The notes under the pieces: model-generated
What the model was told of the DNA's origin: nothing
Databases searched by the model: none
What the model saw: only the letters and a program-made list of their open reading frames with translations
In this document: positions 37,072 to 45,640 of the stretch, piece after piece
Position numbering within the stretch: position 1 is the first letter of the stretch
Layout of the letters: the number at the start of each line of letters is the position of its first letter
DNA from: Algoriphagus chordae
Lineage (GTDB): Bacteria; Bacteroidota; Bacteroidia; Cytophagales; Cyclobacteriaceae
DNA: 64,000 nucleotides
Direction of reading: 5' to 3'
Assembly: GCF_003254055.1 (NCBI RefSeq)
Contig: NZ_QKZT01000008.1
Location: 185,102 to 249,101, forward strand
Position numbers and translations under genes: made by a program

Positions 37072-37953
37072 ATGAGCAACTCAAATCTTGCAGTCCGTAC
37101 AGTCATTTTCAGCATGCTGGGCAATGTGGCTTTGGCGACAATTAAATTTCTGGCTGGCATATTTGGAAATTCTTACGCGCTGATTGCAGATGGTATAGAG
37201 TCAGTCGTCGACGTTTTCGCTTCTGTACTTGTACTCCTTGGATTGAAATATTCTGCAAGGCCAGCAGATGAGAATCATCCTTACGGCCATGGTAAAGCAG
37301 AGCCTTTGGTGACTTTTTTGGTAGTAGTATTTCTAGTTGTTTCGGCTGGTACCATTGCTTGGCAGGCTTATCAGCATATTGTCACGCCACACAAACTACC
37401 CAAACCTTTTACACTGGTCGTTTTGGCTGTTATCATTATCTGGAAGGAAATCTCATTTCAGGTGGTCATGGCGCGAAGTAAAAAGCTAAAAAGCAGCTCA
37501 TTAAAAGCGGAAGCCTGGCATCATAGAAGCGATGCTATAACTTCTATCGCAGCTTTTATAGGGATCACCATAGCCATTTTTGGCGGAGAAGGTTTTGAGG
37601 TAGCAGATGATTATGCTGCCCTTTTAGCGGTAGTCTTCATACTTTTTAATTGTTACAAAATATTCAGGCCAGCACTAAGTGAAGTAATGGATGAGAATAA
37701 TTACGAGGAGATGACAGCCCAAATCCGACAAATATCACTGACAGTACCAGGTGTAAAAGGAACTGAAAAATGTTTTATCCGAAAAGCTGGGATGGAATAT
37801 CATGTCGATTTGCATGCACTAGTAGACGGCGAACTAACAGTAACTAAAGGTCATGATATTTCGCATCAGCTGAAGGACAAACTATGCAAAGTGATCCCTG
37901 AACTTGGGAATGTTTTGATTCATATTGAACCATATGAAGGAAATGTGAACTAA
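37072..37953 (+). CDS. Cation diffusion facilitator (metal exporter)
   Basis: The 293-residue protein has six membrane helices and a C-terminal cytoplasmic domain (~210-293). Metal-binding residues are visible: helix 2 IADGIESVVD, the HPYGHGKAE loop after helix 2, and helix 5 HHRSDAI (HxxxD). This set is that of Zn(II)/Fe(II)/Mn(II)-type CDF transporters that remove metal from the cytosol in exchange for protons. Which metal is moved cannot be decided here. It lies divergent from the GH5 gene with 183 bp between. Confidence 0.93.
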   Translation: MSNSNLAVRTVIFSMLGNVALATIKFLAGIFGNSYALIADGIESVVDVFASVLVLLGLKYSARPADENHPYGHGKAEPLVTFLVVVFLVVSAGTIAWQAYQHIVTPHKLPKPFTLVVLAVIIIWKEISFQVVMARSKKLKSSSLKAEAWHHRSDAITSIAAFIGITIAIFGGEGFEVADDYAALLAVVFILFNCYKIFRPALSEVMDENNYEEMTAQIRQISLTVPGVKGTEKCFIRKAGMEYHVDLHALVDGELTVTKGHDISHQLKDKLCKVIPELGNVLIHIEPYEGNVN

Positions 37954-38037
37954 GAGCACTATGTGTTGTTTAAAGACTAATAGGGGTAATAAAAATAGCA
38001 AAGGGCTATCCCATTTAACCACATAAATAATACAGCC

Positions 38038-38421
38038 ATGGTAGACCAAATCAAAACTTTCGACAAAAATGTATTAGCAATTACTGTAATCGATAGCTTC
38101 ACTGAAAATGACGAGAATATCTGTCAAAAGTGGATGCAAGAAAAACTAGATCAGGGTTTTGATCAGGTAAATATTCTTGTCAAAATCGATGAAATGAAAA
38201 TCTCAGGATCCAGTACCAAAGCTTTTTTCGAAGATTCTCTTTATATTCTTCGCAATTACAAGAAAATGGGACACATCGCTGTGGTAGCACATTCCAAAAT
38301 TCTAAAAGCGCTTATTCCTATTGACAACTTGTTTTTCCAAAGAGCTAGCAAAGGTCGCCACGAACGTTACTTTGATGTTTCACAGCTTGATGAGGCATTT
38401 GAATTTGTAAATCCGAACTAG
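38038..38421 (+). CDS. SpoIIAA-like STAS-fold protein
   Basis: The 127-residue protein matches the SpoIIAA-like/DUF3478 family: LAITVIDSFTENDE, VNILVKIDEM, YKKMGHIAVVAHSKILKALIPIDN and a C-terminal YFDVSQLDEAFEFV. STAS-like domains usually act in protein-protein or membrane lipid-linked regulation; the role of this family is unknown. It follows the CDF gene by 84 bp and precedes a ClC homologue by 57 bp, so it may be part of an ion-handling unit. Confidence 0.85.
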   Translation: MVDQIKTFDKNVLAITVIDSFTENDENICQKWMQEKLDQGFDQVNILVKIDEMKISGSSTKAFFEDSLYILRNYKKMGHIAVVAHSKILKALIPIDNLFFQRASKGRHERYFDVSQLDEAFEFVNPN

Positions 38422-38478
38422 GCAAGGTTACTTCGCATTTGCGAAAATAATTTCCTTTAACCTAATTCAATTCATCAG

Positions 38479-39756
38479 TTGAAATTAAAGAGAAGAAGAA
38501 ATTTAGTCAAAGCACTAGACATTCTTGATCAGCCGATCCGATTCAACCCTTTTCTGTTTAGTCGCAGTTTTTTGCTGTGGGCTTTACTTGGCTTGATCGG
38601 AGGAGCTATAGCTGGTGTATACTGGATTATTCTTGAATTCCTGACTCAAAAAATTGCAATTTTTGAAGGCTGGGAAGTCATTCCTGTAATGGCTATTTGT
38701 GGCCTTCTTGCGGGCCTAGTTATTCATTGGATAGGAGATCCTGGCGAAATACACCTGATCGTCAACAACATTCGCTTCAATAAAGGGAAGCTTGACCCAA
38801 AAAACAATCCCTCCATGGTCATCTCATCCCTTTTGTGTGTAGCATCAGGAGGAAGTCTTGGTCCCGAGGCTCCACTCGTGCAGGTGACAGGTTCTACCGG
38901 CACATGGCTTGGAAAAGTATTTCGTTTGAAGGGTGAAGATTTACGCTCAATGAGCATTGCTGGTATGGCTTCAGGCTTTACAGCACTTTTTGGAGCTCCA
39001 CTTGGAGGCAGCCTTTTTTCTCTAGAAATCCTACATCACAAGCATGCAGTGGAATATTACAAGGCAATAATTCCAGCCTTAGTAGCGAGTTGTTTTAGCT
39101 ACTTGATTTTTGCACTAATTATCCAACTTGGACTTGGAGCGACTTGGAATGTAGCGGCCTACGAATACACAGGAGTATTCGATTTTGCCTATGCAGTTTT
39201 ATTCGCAATTGCCGCCACCGCTATTGGTTGGGGATATATTTTCTGTACCAAATTCTTCAAGAGTTTGTTCAATAAAAAGCAGCTCCCTATCTATGTCAAA
39301 ACACTCATTGGAGGTGTACTTTTAGGTTTGATTTCCTATTACTTCCCGATTACGCGCTATTTTGGACATGAGGAAATCAACGAGTTATTAGCTGAAGATT
39401 TCGCGCTTAAAGCCTTGATCGCCATCCTAATTTTCAAAATCCTGGCGATCTCTATCACTGTCACCTCAGGATGGAGAGGCGGGTTTATCATTCCCTTGTT
39501 TTTCGTTGGAGCGACTCTAGGCTTGATTATTCATCAAGTTTTCCCAGATACTAATCTTACCCTTGCCATTGTGAGTTGCATGGCAGGTATCAATGCATGT
39601 GTCACCAGAACACCGATGAGCACAACCATTTTACTGGCGACACTTACTGGTTTCACCTACTTTATCCCCATTCTTTTTGCAAGTTTGATGGGATATTTCC
39701 TTGCTCCTAGGATCCCATTTATAGGATCTCAAATGGAAACAAAGAGCGATTATTGA
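38479..39756 (+). CDS. ClC-family chloride channel/transporter homologue, no CBS domains
   Basis: The 425-residue membrane protein has the ClC core of about 16-18 helices. The filter motif near residue 125 reads GGSLGPEAPL, whereas classical exchangers have GREGP or GKEGP: the gating glutamate position is Leu here. The later motif GGFIIPLFFVGA corresponds to GxFxP. Lack of the gating Glu predicts altered or absent proton coupling, i.e. a channel-like or otherwise gated protein (inference). The start is TTG; a stop at 38458 and no ATG in frame leave no better option. Confidence 0.88.
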   Translation: MKLKRRRNLVKALDILDQPIRFNPFLFSRSFLLWALLGLIGGAIAGVYWIILEFLTQKIAIFEGWEVIPVMAICGLLAGLVIHWIGDPGEIHLIVNNIRFNKGKLDPKNNPSMVISSLLCVASGGSLGPEAPLVQVTGSTGTWLGKVFRLKGEDLRSMSIAGMASGFTALFGAPLGGSLFSLEILHHKHAVEYYKAIIPALVASCFSYLIFALIIQLGLGATWNVAAYEYTGVFDFAYAVLFAIAATAIGWGYIFCTKFFKSLFNKKQLPIYVKTLIGGVLLGLISYYFPITRYFGHEEINELLAEDFALKALIAILIFKILAISITVTSGWRGGFIIPLFFVGATLGLIIHQVFPDTNLTLAIVSCMAGINACVTRTPMSTTILLATLTGFTYFIPILFASLMGYFLAPRIPFIGSQMETKSDY

Positions 39757-39862
39757 GTAAAGAATGTGTATTTTAGACACTTTTCGTAGCTGTTGGAAAG
39801 GCTTTTCGCAAAAGAATCCCTATTTTATAATTCATTACTTTTTTCAATAAACCCATGTACTC

Positions 39863-40159
39863 ATGAATATCCTTGAAAATTTAGCCTTTGCTTCAGAACG
39901 CCCTTCCGTTTGCCCTATCCAGCGAACTGACAAGACAAATTATTTCGCCATTGGACTGCTTCATGAACAAATTTTAAAAAAGCATACTGCAAACGTTCCT
40001 TCCCTTTTGACTGTCGTAAAGGGAGAAATAGAATTTTTCATAAATGGAGAAACTATTCACCTGAAAGAATTCGACACCTATGATATTCCTGTGATGGTGG
40101 AGCATGAGGTAAAAGGTGTGAAGGACAAAAACATCTTTACGATAGTACAGGAAAAGTAA
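39863..40159 (+). CDS. Small cupin-fold protein
   Basis: This 98-residue protein has a single small beta-barrel: LLTVVKGEIEFFINGETIHLKE and later IPVMVEHEVKGVKD match the two cupin boxes, with His/Glu-type ligands partly in place. DUF1971/TehB-linked cupins are similar in size. Whether it binds metal is uncertain. It is flanked by genes on the same strand with gaps near 100 bp. Confidence 0.75.
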   Translation: MNILENLAFASERPSVCPIQRTDKTNYFAIGLLHEQILKKHTANVPSLLTVVKGEIEFFINGETIHLKEFDTYDIPVMVEHEVKGVKDKNIFTIVQEK

Positions 40160-40235
40160 AATAAGAGACTTCTATATTTTGAGACGACAACCAAAATAAT
40201 TAGAACCTTTTTTTACTTTCCGAAGTACAATCAGT

Positions 40236-40733
40236 ATGCAAACCTTAGAAAAAACAGATTTTAAAATTGAAAACACTTCCTTGAAAGGTGATTTCAAATT
40301 GACTGAAAAGGGAAGAAAAATACTGGAACTCAAGTACAAAAACTGGTATTCAGGGGTTGCAGAAACTTATCTGGATCGAGAGAAAATTCAACTCAAACCA
40401 AAGAATTGGTGGTCAGGAAAAATAGATATTTTCAAAAACAGCAAAAGGATTGGTGAAATCTCACATAACTCTAAACTTCATCTAAACATCAGCCTAGAAA
40501 ATGAGGATAGAATTGAAAAAATTTATATCCTGAAAAACACAGGGAATTGGAAAATCAAATTTGAACTCAGTTCTGAGTCCGGAGAAAAACTAATGATTCT
40601 AACTCCAACCAACACCTGGAAAAAACTAAATTTCGATGTGCAGGTACTTGATAAGAACTTACATGCGGAAGAATTGATGATCTACTCCGCTTATGCCTGC
40701 AAGTTGTATTACGCCTACGTTTCAGCTGGGTAA
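40236..40733 (+). CDS. Unidentified beta-rich protein, possibly tubby/LURP-like
   Basis: The 165-residue protein has no signal peptide. Alternating strands with repeated aromatic-Lys motifs (YKNWYSG and PKNWWSGK, then IFKNSKRIGEI and LKNTGNWKIKFEL) suggest a beta-barrel like the LURP-one/tubby C-terminal family, ending in a hydrophobic helix (ELMIYSAYACKLYYAYVSAG) as such folds do. This is a pattern-based suggestion only. Confidence 0.65.
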   Translation: MQTLEKTDFKIENTSLKGDFKLTEKGRKILELKYKNWYSGVAETYLDREKIQLKPKNWWSGKIDIFKNSKRIGEISHNSKLHLNISLENEDRIEKIYILKNTGNWKIKFELSSESGEKLMILTPTNTWKKLNFDVQVLDKNLHAEELMIYSAYACKLYYAYVSAG

Positions 40734-40788
40734 AAGTAGTCAACGTTAAGTAACAATAGACAAACTTCTTGCTGGTCTTAAATAGAAT

Positions 40789-40917
40789 TCATCCCAACAT
40801 CCCCGCAATAAAAAATCCAGCGTAGATCCCCAGCGCATTCCCCAAACTCCCCACTAAAACTCCGGGAATAAGCAAATCGGGGCGGTTTAAACTTCTAACA
40901 AACAATTGTGTAATCAT
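40789..40917 (-). pseudogene. Remnant of a DUF819-family membrane protein C-terminus
   Basis: A 42-codon reverse frame ends RPDLLIPGVLVGSLGNALGI, then a hydrophobic tail and TGA. The LIPGVLVGSLGNALG pattern resembles the last membrane helices of DUF819 proteins (GVLVGTLGYAIGNYLG-type), which have ~400 residues. Nothing upstream on this strand continues the gene, so I read it as a decayed end. The rest of the 40734-41077 gap contains the exopolysaccharide operon terminator. Confidence 0.5.
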
Positions 40918-40982
40918 CTTGTATAAAATACTCCTAAAGAAAACTGAATTATAAATCCAGAATCAAATTAGATGAAATTAAC

Positions 40983-41013
40983 TCAAAAAAAATGGCCAGT
41001 TGAAACTGGCCAT
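40983..41013 (-). terminator. Intrinsic terminator of the exopolysaccharide operon
   Basis: On the reverse strand a 10 bp perfect stem (ATGGCCAGTT / AACTGGCCAT) is followed by eight T residues (the A-run at 40985-40992). It lies 65 bp after the stop of the last operon gene. Confidence 0.92.
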
Positions 41014-41077
41014 ACTTGCTTTAAACATCTTGAAAAATCATTCACGATAAAGCAAATTATCTATAATACTTACACAC

Positions 41078-41767
41078 TTAATACGCATTTTTATTATCGA
41101 ATAATATACATTTAACTGTTTCCCATATAATCAGTATATCTATAACGAACTTCCATTTCTTAATATAAAACAGATCATACTTAATTCGGCATCGAATGTC
41201 ATAATTATTTCTAATTTCTCCGCGAAATCCTTTACATTGAGCCAATCCAGTAATGCCAGGCTTAACATAATGCCTATTCATGAATTTTTGAATTTCATGC
41301 GAATAAGCCCTATTCATGGCTATCGCATGAGGCCTAGGTCCAACTACAGACATGTCCCCAAGTAACACATTTATAAATTGAGGTAACTCATCCAAGCTAG
41401 TTGTTCTTAAAAAGCATCCAACTTTTGTTATTCTCGGGTCACGCCTATGAGCTTGTTGGAAATTCCTCGCTGGATCATATTTCATTGACCTGAACTTATA
41501 GCAAAAAAATGGCTTATTATTTCTGCCATGTCTTAGTTGCTTAAAAATTGGAGGACCAGGAGTCTCAATTCTAATCGCAATAATTATCAGTAAAAACAAC
41601 CACCAACCAATTGTCAGAAAGAACAACAAGCTAAATGATATATCAAACACCTTTTTGGCGCTAACTTGTAAAATATTAAAATGATTAGATGAACATTCTT
41701 TAGAATAAAAATCTTGTCCTAAATAAGGTTCAAATATTTCATGAAAATCTATACTTTCGCTTTTCAT
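41078..41767 (-). CDS. Initiating phosphoglycosyl transferase (bacterial sugar transferase, short form)
   Basis: This inner-membrane enzyme would move a sugar-1-phosphate onto undecaprenyl phosphate, the first step of the repeat unit. ATG at 41767 gives 229 residues; the longer frame begins with TTG. One membrane/re-entrant helix (ISFSLLFFLTIGWWLFLLII) is followed by the catalytic domain: ETPGPPIFKQ, the FRSMKYDP motif, LDELPQF and DMSVVGPRP, then KPGITGLAQ. It lacks the N-terminal four-helix and CoA-binding-like region of WcaJ/WbaP, so it is the monotopic type. It is the last gene of the operon. Confidence 0.93.
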   Translation of the reverse strand: MKSESIDFHEIFEPYLGQDFYSKECSSNHFNILQVSAKKVFDISFSLLFFLTIGWWLFLLIIIAIRIETPGPPIFKQLRHGRNNKPFFCYKFRSMKYDPARNFQQAHRRDPRITKVGCFLRTTSLDELPQFINVLLGDMSVVGPRPHAIAMNRAYSHEIQKFMNRHYVKPGITGLAQCKGFRGEIRNNYDIRCRIKYDLFYIKKWKFVIDILIIWETVKCILFDNKNAY

Positions 41768-41818
41768 AACCAATTAATTAAATATTTAAAAAAAAACACA
41801 CAAATTAATAGTAAATCA

Positions 41819-42652
41819 CTATTCATCTACTCCCTTCAACTCAATAATTTTTAGAGAAATTTGAGTGAAGTACGACATTTTTAAAATGGAAAAATGAAAA
41901 CCAATAATTCCATCTAAAAACCCACCATACATTATATAACTACCAAGAAAATATAGAGGACCAACAAATGGAGTTTTCAAAAGACCATACTTAATTTTCT
42001 GCATCAACGTAAAGTCTCCTTTATTCAAGTCTAAAAAGCTATAATACCTTTTAGCCTCCCAACTAGAATACTCCATATGCTTAGCCAAGTAGTGGTCAAG
42101 ATTTTTGAAATCTTGATGTACAATCCTACTTCTAATCGAGCCTGACTTTCCTTGTAAAATCGGGTGCTCATGCACTTCCATATCTAAATTCGACCAATTA
42201 TCCTCTGCTAAACATTCGTACTCGGCAAAACCAACTTTAAAAAGGGCTAACTTCTTAAGGGGATAACCACCCTTTAGTCTTTTTCCCATGAAAAAATTTG
42301 TGTAGTTCAACCAATAGCCATCAATTTGAGGCTCTACAATCTTACTTGAGACTTCATCTTTAAACTCCTGAGTGAGAAACTCATCTGCATCTAGAAATAG
42401 AACCCAACTATAATCAAAATTATAATTCCGAAGGAACCAGTTTCTTTTCTTAGGAAACTCTCCATTCCATTTAAAATCAACAACTTCTACTCCAAAATTC
42501 GCTGCTATTTCTTTAGTATTATCAGTACTTCCTGAATCAATAACTACCACTTTAGCGGCGAAATTAGATCCTATGCACTTTAAACAATTTGGGAGATTTT
42601 TCGCCTCATTCTTTACTGGAATAGCTATAAGTAGATCTAATTTATCTTTCAT
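41819..42652 (-). CDS. Glycosyltransferase family 2, WaaE/KdtX-like
   Basis: The 277-residue GT-A enzyme begins IAIPVKNEAKNLPNCL, has the metal-binding pair in FLDADEFL and a donor-site region VVVIDSGSTDNTKE. The layout, with KKRNWFLRNY and a C-terminal amphipathic helix (FVGPLYFLGSYI), is that of WaaE/KdtX-type beta-glycosyltransferases, which often add glucose or a similar sugar to a lipid-linked acceptor at the membrane. It is separated from the next gene (initiating transferase) by 51 bp. Confidence 0.9.
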   Translation of the reverse strand: MKDKLDLLIAIPVKNEAKNLPNCLKCIGSNFAAKVVVIDSGSTDNTKEIAANFGVEVVDFKWNGEFPKKRNWFLRNYNFDYSWVLFLDADEFLTQEFKDEVSSKIVEPQIDGYWLNYTNFFMGKRLKGGYPLKKLALFKVGFAEYECLAEDNWSNLDMEVHEHPILQGKSGSIRSRIVHQDFKNLDHYLAKHMEYSSWEAKRYYSFLDLNKGDFTLMQKIKYGLLKTPFVGPLYFLGSYIMYGGFLDGIIGFHFSILKMSYFTQISLKIIELKGVDE

Positions 42653-42664
42653 TAAAATCGCAGG

Positions 42665-43246
42665 TCAATCTAGAAATATTCTGGGCTTTAGAGGTTCACA
42701 AGGAAACCCTGAACAAACCATCCATTTAGGCATATTTTTGGTCACCACAGACCTCGCACCAATAACACAACCATCTCCAATGCTAACTCCTGGATGGATA
42801 AAAGCTTCTGCAGCGATCCAAACCCAATCCCCTATATATATAGGCTTAGTAATGAGTGGGAAGCCTCTATATCGATGGTCATGAGTTCCCGCACAAATGT
42901 GTACACCCTGAGAAATTATAGTGCGAAATCCTATATGAATAAGGTCTTGGGAATAAATTATACTTCCATCGGCGATACTTGACTCATCTTCCATTTTCAA
43001 ATTCCAAGGAGCCCAAATTCTTGCTTTAGGATAGATATGGCATTTTCTCCCAATTTGTGCCCCAAAAAGCCTAAGTATAGCTCTCCTCCAGACATGGAAA
43101 TTTTTAGGCGTATACCTGAAAAACAATAAGCAAACCAGCCACCATATTAGTCTTCCTACTCTGTTTTTGAATGAGAAGGATGGGCCATTTAAGCTATTTC
43201 TAGCTGTCAAAAGGTCTATCTTAGTAAATTTCTGTGTAGTTGACAT
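42665..43246 (-). CDS. wcaF: WcaF-type acetyltransferase (left-handed beta-helix)
   Basis: This 193-residue protein follows the WcaF pattern: an N-terminal helix bearing NSLNGPSFSFKNRVGRLIWW, then hexapeptide repeats (IYPKARIWAPWNLKMEDESSIADGSI; IGDGCVIGARSVVTK) and the catalytic His region CAGTHDHRYRGF. It would transfer acetyl from acetyl-CoA to a hydroxyl of the repeat unit. It forms trimers in homologues. It sits 12 bp upstream of the WaaE-like gene in the direction of transcription. Confidence 0.9.
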   Translation of the reverse strand: MSTTQKFTKIDLLTARNSLNGPSFSFKNRVGRLIWWLVCLLFFRYTPKNFHVWRRAILRLFGAQIGRKCHIYPKARIWAPWNLKMEDESSIADGSIIYSQDLIHIGFRTIISQGVHICAGTHDHRYRGFPLITKPIYIGDWVWIAAEAFIHPGVSIGDGCVIGARSVVTKNMPKWMVCSGFPCEPLKPRIFLD

Positions 43247-43262
43247 AGTTAGTGAAACTGTA

Positions 43263-44471
43263 TTATTGGGAAATTACCTTCAGCATATTTTCTGCAGACG
43301 GACCAATAGAAAAATTACATTCGTAACATAGACGAGAATCTCGGTTCATAGAATTTTTGGTCTTAGCATCTGCAGATAACCAACTTCTAATGATTGTAAT
43401 AGTCCCTTCTAAATCATCATTAGCTACAATACCTGCATTAGAATTTTCTATCTCTCTCCAGATATTTACCTTATTTGATATTAAAACCGGTTTAGAACAA
43501 GCAAGAGCCTCTACTACAGCAATCCCGAAATTTTCTTGATGACTTGGTAAAATAAATGCCTCACATCCATAGAATGCACCCCATTTAGCGTCCCCTTGTA
43601 ACATCCCTACAAAAATGACCCTGTCACGCAATAATTCTGATTGATCAACAATTCTCTTGACTTTTACACCATATTCAGTTTCCAGGCCAGGACCTGCTAT
43701 TACCAACTTAGGTAAATGATCTAATTGAAAAAGTTGCTGCTTTTCTAATGCAATTGCCTCATAGGCCCTTAAAAGTAAATCAACTCCCTTTTTATCATGA
43801 ATTCTACTCAAAAACAAAAAATATGGCACTTCATTTAGTCCATTATTCACCAAGCTAAATGCATCAGCCATATCAGCACTGAAAGCAGGTGGTTCTATAA
43901 TGCCGAAGCCAATTGAATCTTCTTTATTGGGTTCATAAGGTTGAAAAGGCTTTCTAGCTAAGAGCTTCTCTTCCTCACATGTAAACAACAGCCCTTGTGC
44001 ATTCTTGATGACTTTATTCTCAATCAAAAACCAATATATATTATTCCTGATTGCCTTAAATTTTCTAGAACTGACTTCCTGGAAATATGGATCAAGCATA
44101 CCATGAGGCATTATATAATATCTTAATGCCTGACTTTTTCCACTTGCCTCTTTTGAGATCTGTTTAAATGCATTGTGGACTGCGAATCCACAGTATTGCC
44201 ATAATCCATGAATAACTACTCTATCGTAGAACTGCAAGTTTCTCTCTAGCCACGGTCTCAACTTATCAGAGTAGTTCCATGATGTTTTGCTCGGACCAAG
44301 AGCATAGACAACAAACTTCTCCTCGCTTAGAAATTGGCATGTAGGATCATCTAATGAAACAACTTCACTTTCTATACCAAGAGTATTTAAATGAACAATC
44401 GTGTTGCGAACTGCTTCACTTGTACCACCAGCTAATGGATTCATACTGGAGATTACATTAAGAATTCTCAT
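43263..44471 (-). CDS. Glycosyltransferase family 4 (GT-B)
   Basis: The 402-residue retaining-type GT-B enzyme starts with the donor-side pattern MRILNVISSMNPLAGGTSEAV and has the acceptor and nucleotide lobe with PYFLFLSRIHDKKGVDLLL. The E-x7-E motif is in EAFILPSHQENFGIAVVEAL. Its start overlaps the preceding upstream gene by 4 bp, so they are coupled. The sugar cannot be assigned. Confidence 0.92.
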   Translation of the reverse strand: MRILNVISSMNPLAGGTSEAVRNTIVHLNTLGIESEVVSLDDPTCQFLSEEKFVVYALGPSKTSWNYSDKLRPWLERNLQFYDRVVIHGLWQYCGFAVHNAFKQISKEASGKSQALRYYIMPHGMLDPYFQEVSSRKFKAIRNNIYWFLIENKVIKNAQGLLFTCEEEKLLARKPFQPYEPNKEDSIGFGIIEPPAFSADMADAFSLVNNGLNEVPYFLFLSRIHDKKGVDLLLRAYEAIALEKQQLFQLDHLPKLVIAGPGLETEYGVKVKRIVDQSELLRDRVIFVGMLQGDAKWGAFYGCEAFILPSHQENFGIAVVEALACSKPVLISNKVNIWREIENSNAGIVANDDLEGTITIIRSWLSADAKTKNSMNRDSRLCYECNFSIGPSAENMLKVISQ

Positions 44472-45640
44472 GCAGATTTACGGCTTATAATCTCTTGATA
44501 TACCATTTCTATTTTATCAATGCATTCATTTTGATCAAATTTCTTGACCCAGCTTATTCCGGTATTAATGATTTGAGTTTTAGTATCTATCGGTAAGGAC
44601 ACTATTGATTCTAACAATTCTGCCCCTTTTACTTTCCAATTAATTATTTCATTTATGGAATCTGGCATCTTCTCATGATAGAAAGCAACACTTCCTCCAA
44701 CTTCGGTCATTGGATTTTCGCCTGTAGTCATGACTAAAGTCCCACTAGCCATTGCTTCAGCAATGGGCCACCCAAATCCTTCCGCAAGAGAAGGAAACAA
44801 AAATAATTCGGCACCTCTATAAGCATTTTTAACAAGCGAATCATCTGCATTTTCTATAGAGATAATGTCTTGACTAAATTTAGAAGAATCAATAACCACC
44901 TGTAACTCTGGAGATGGCTTAGTACCTATAAGAATTAATGGAAGGGATTTATCACTAATCTCTCTCCAAGTAGTGTATAGCCCAACTATCCCAATTCTAT
45001 TTTTATACCACTGATTTCCTCCCACATGAAGCAGGTATCCATTATTCAATTCAAGCCCCAAAAAATGACTCAAAACATCTCTAGACTCTTTAGAATCTCC
45101 TGGAGAAAACAATGTATTTACTCCATTGTATATCACCTTACTGAAGAGATCTTTATCATTAATAAAGGAATTGAGATCATTTTGCGTAAGCTTAGAAACA
45201 CTAATAAAATTTTTTCCTGACTTAAACCCGTTCCTTATTAATTTTTGATACAATTTTCCTGAAAATGAAATTCTTTGATTTGGGATCAAGTTTAAAGCGG
45301 ACTTTTGAGCTAAGAAATCATGGCAATGAATGACATGTGGGAATTTATTGACCAATGGAACCCAAGGCCCCAATGCTTGATCAGCAAATACATATAAAGC
45401 TTCTTCCCTATTAAAAATAAGCTGAAATCGTACCCATACCGGAAATACTAAAAAGGAATCTATATAACCCATCCACTTCTTAAAACTATTAGGAAGATTG
45501 ATTTTGGAAAAATATGGTTTTGGCTTCCAAAATTTCACCACATGTCCTCTACCATTTAAGCCATTATTGAGCATTTCAACGAACTTAGGCATGCTCACAG
45601 AATGAAAATAATCTGGATGACAGAAAATTATAATGTTCAT
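44468..45640 (-). CDS. Glycosyltransferase family 4 (GT-B)
   Basis: The start at ATG 45640 (390 residues) directly overlaps the wzy stop by one base (TGATG), an obvious coupling signal; a TTG one codon upstream is less likely. The N-terminal lobe (MNIIIFCHPDYFH) and the C-terminal lobe with LLHVGGNQWYKNR and the E-x7-E helix (ELFLFPSLAEGFGWPIAEAMA) are those of GT4 family members. It has no membrane helix. Confidence 0.92.
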   Translation of the reverse strand: MNIIIFCHPDYFHSVSMPKFVEMLNNGLNGRGHVVKFWKPKPYFSKINLPNSFKKWMGYIDSFLVFPVWVRFQLIFNREEALYVFADQALGPWVPLVNKFPHVIHCHDFLAQKSALNLIPNQRISFSGKLYQKLIRNGFKSGKNFISVSKLTQNDLNSFINDKDLFSKVIYNGVNTLFSPGDSKESRDVLSHFLGLELNNGYLLHVGGNQWYKNRIGIVGLYTTWREISDKSLPLILIGTKPSPELQVVIDSSKFSQDIISIENADDSLVKNAYRGAELFLFPSLAEGFGWPIAEAMASGTLVMTTGENPMTEVGGSVAFYHEKMPDSINEIINWKVKGAELLESIVSLPIDTKTQIINTGISWVKKFDQNECIDKIEMVYQEIISRKSA

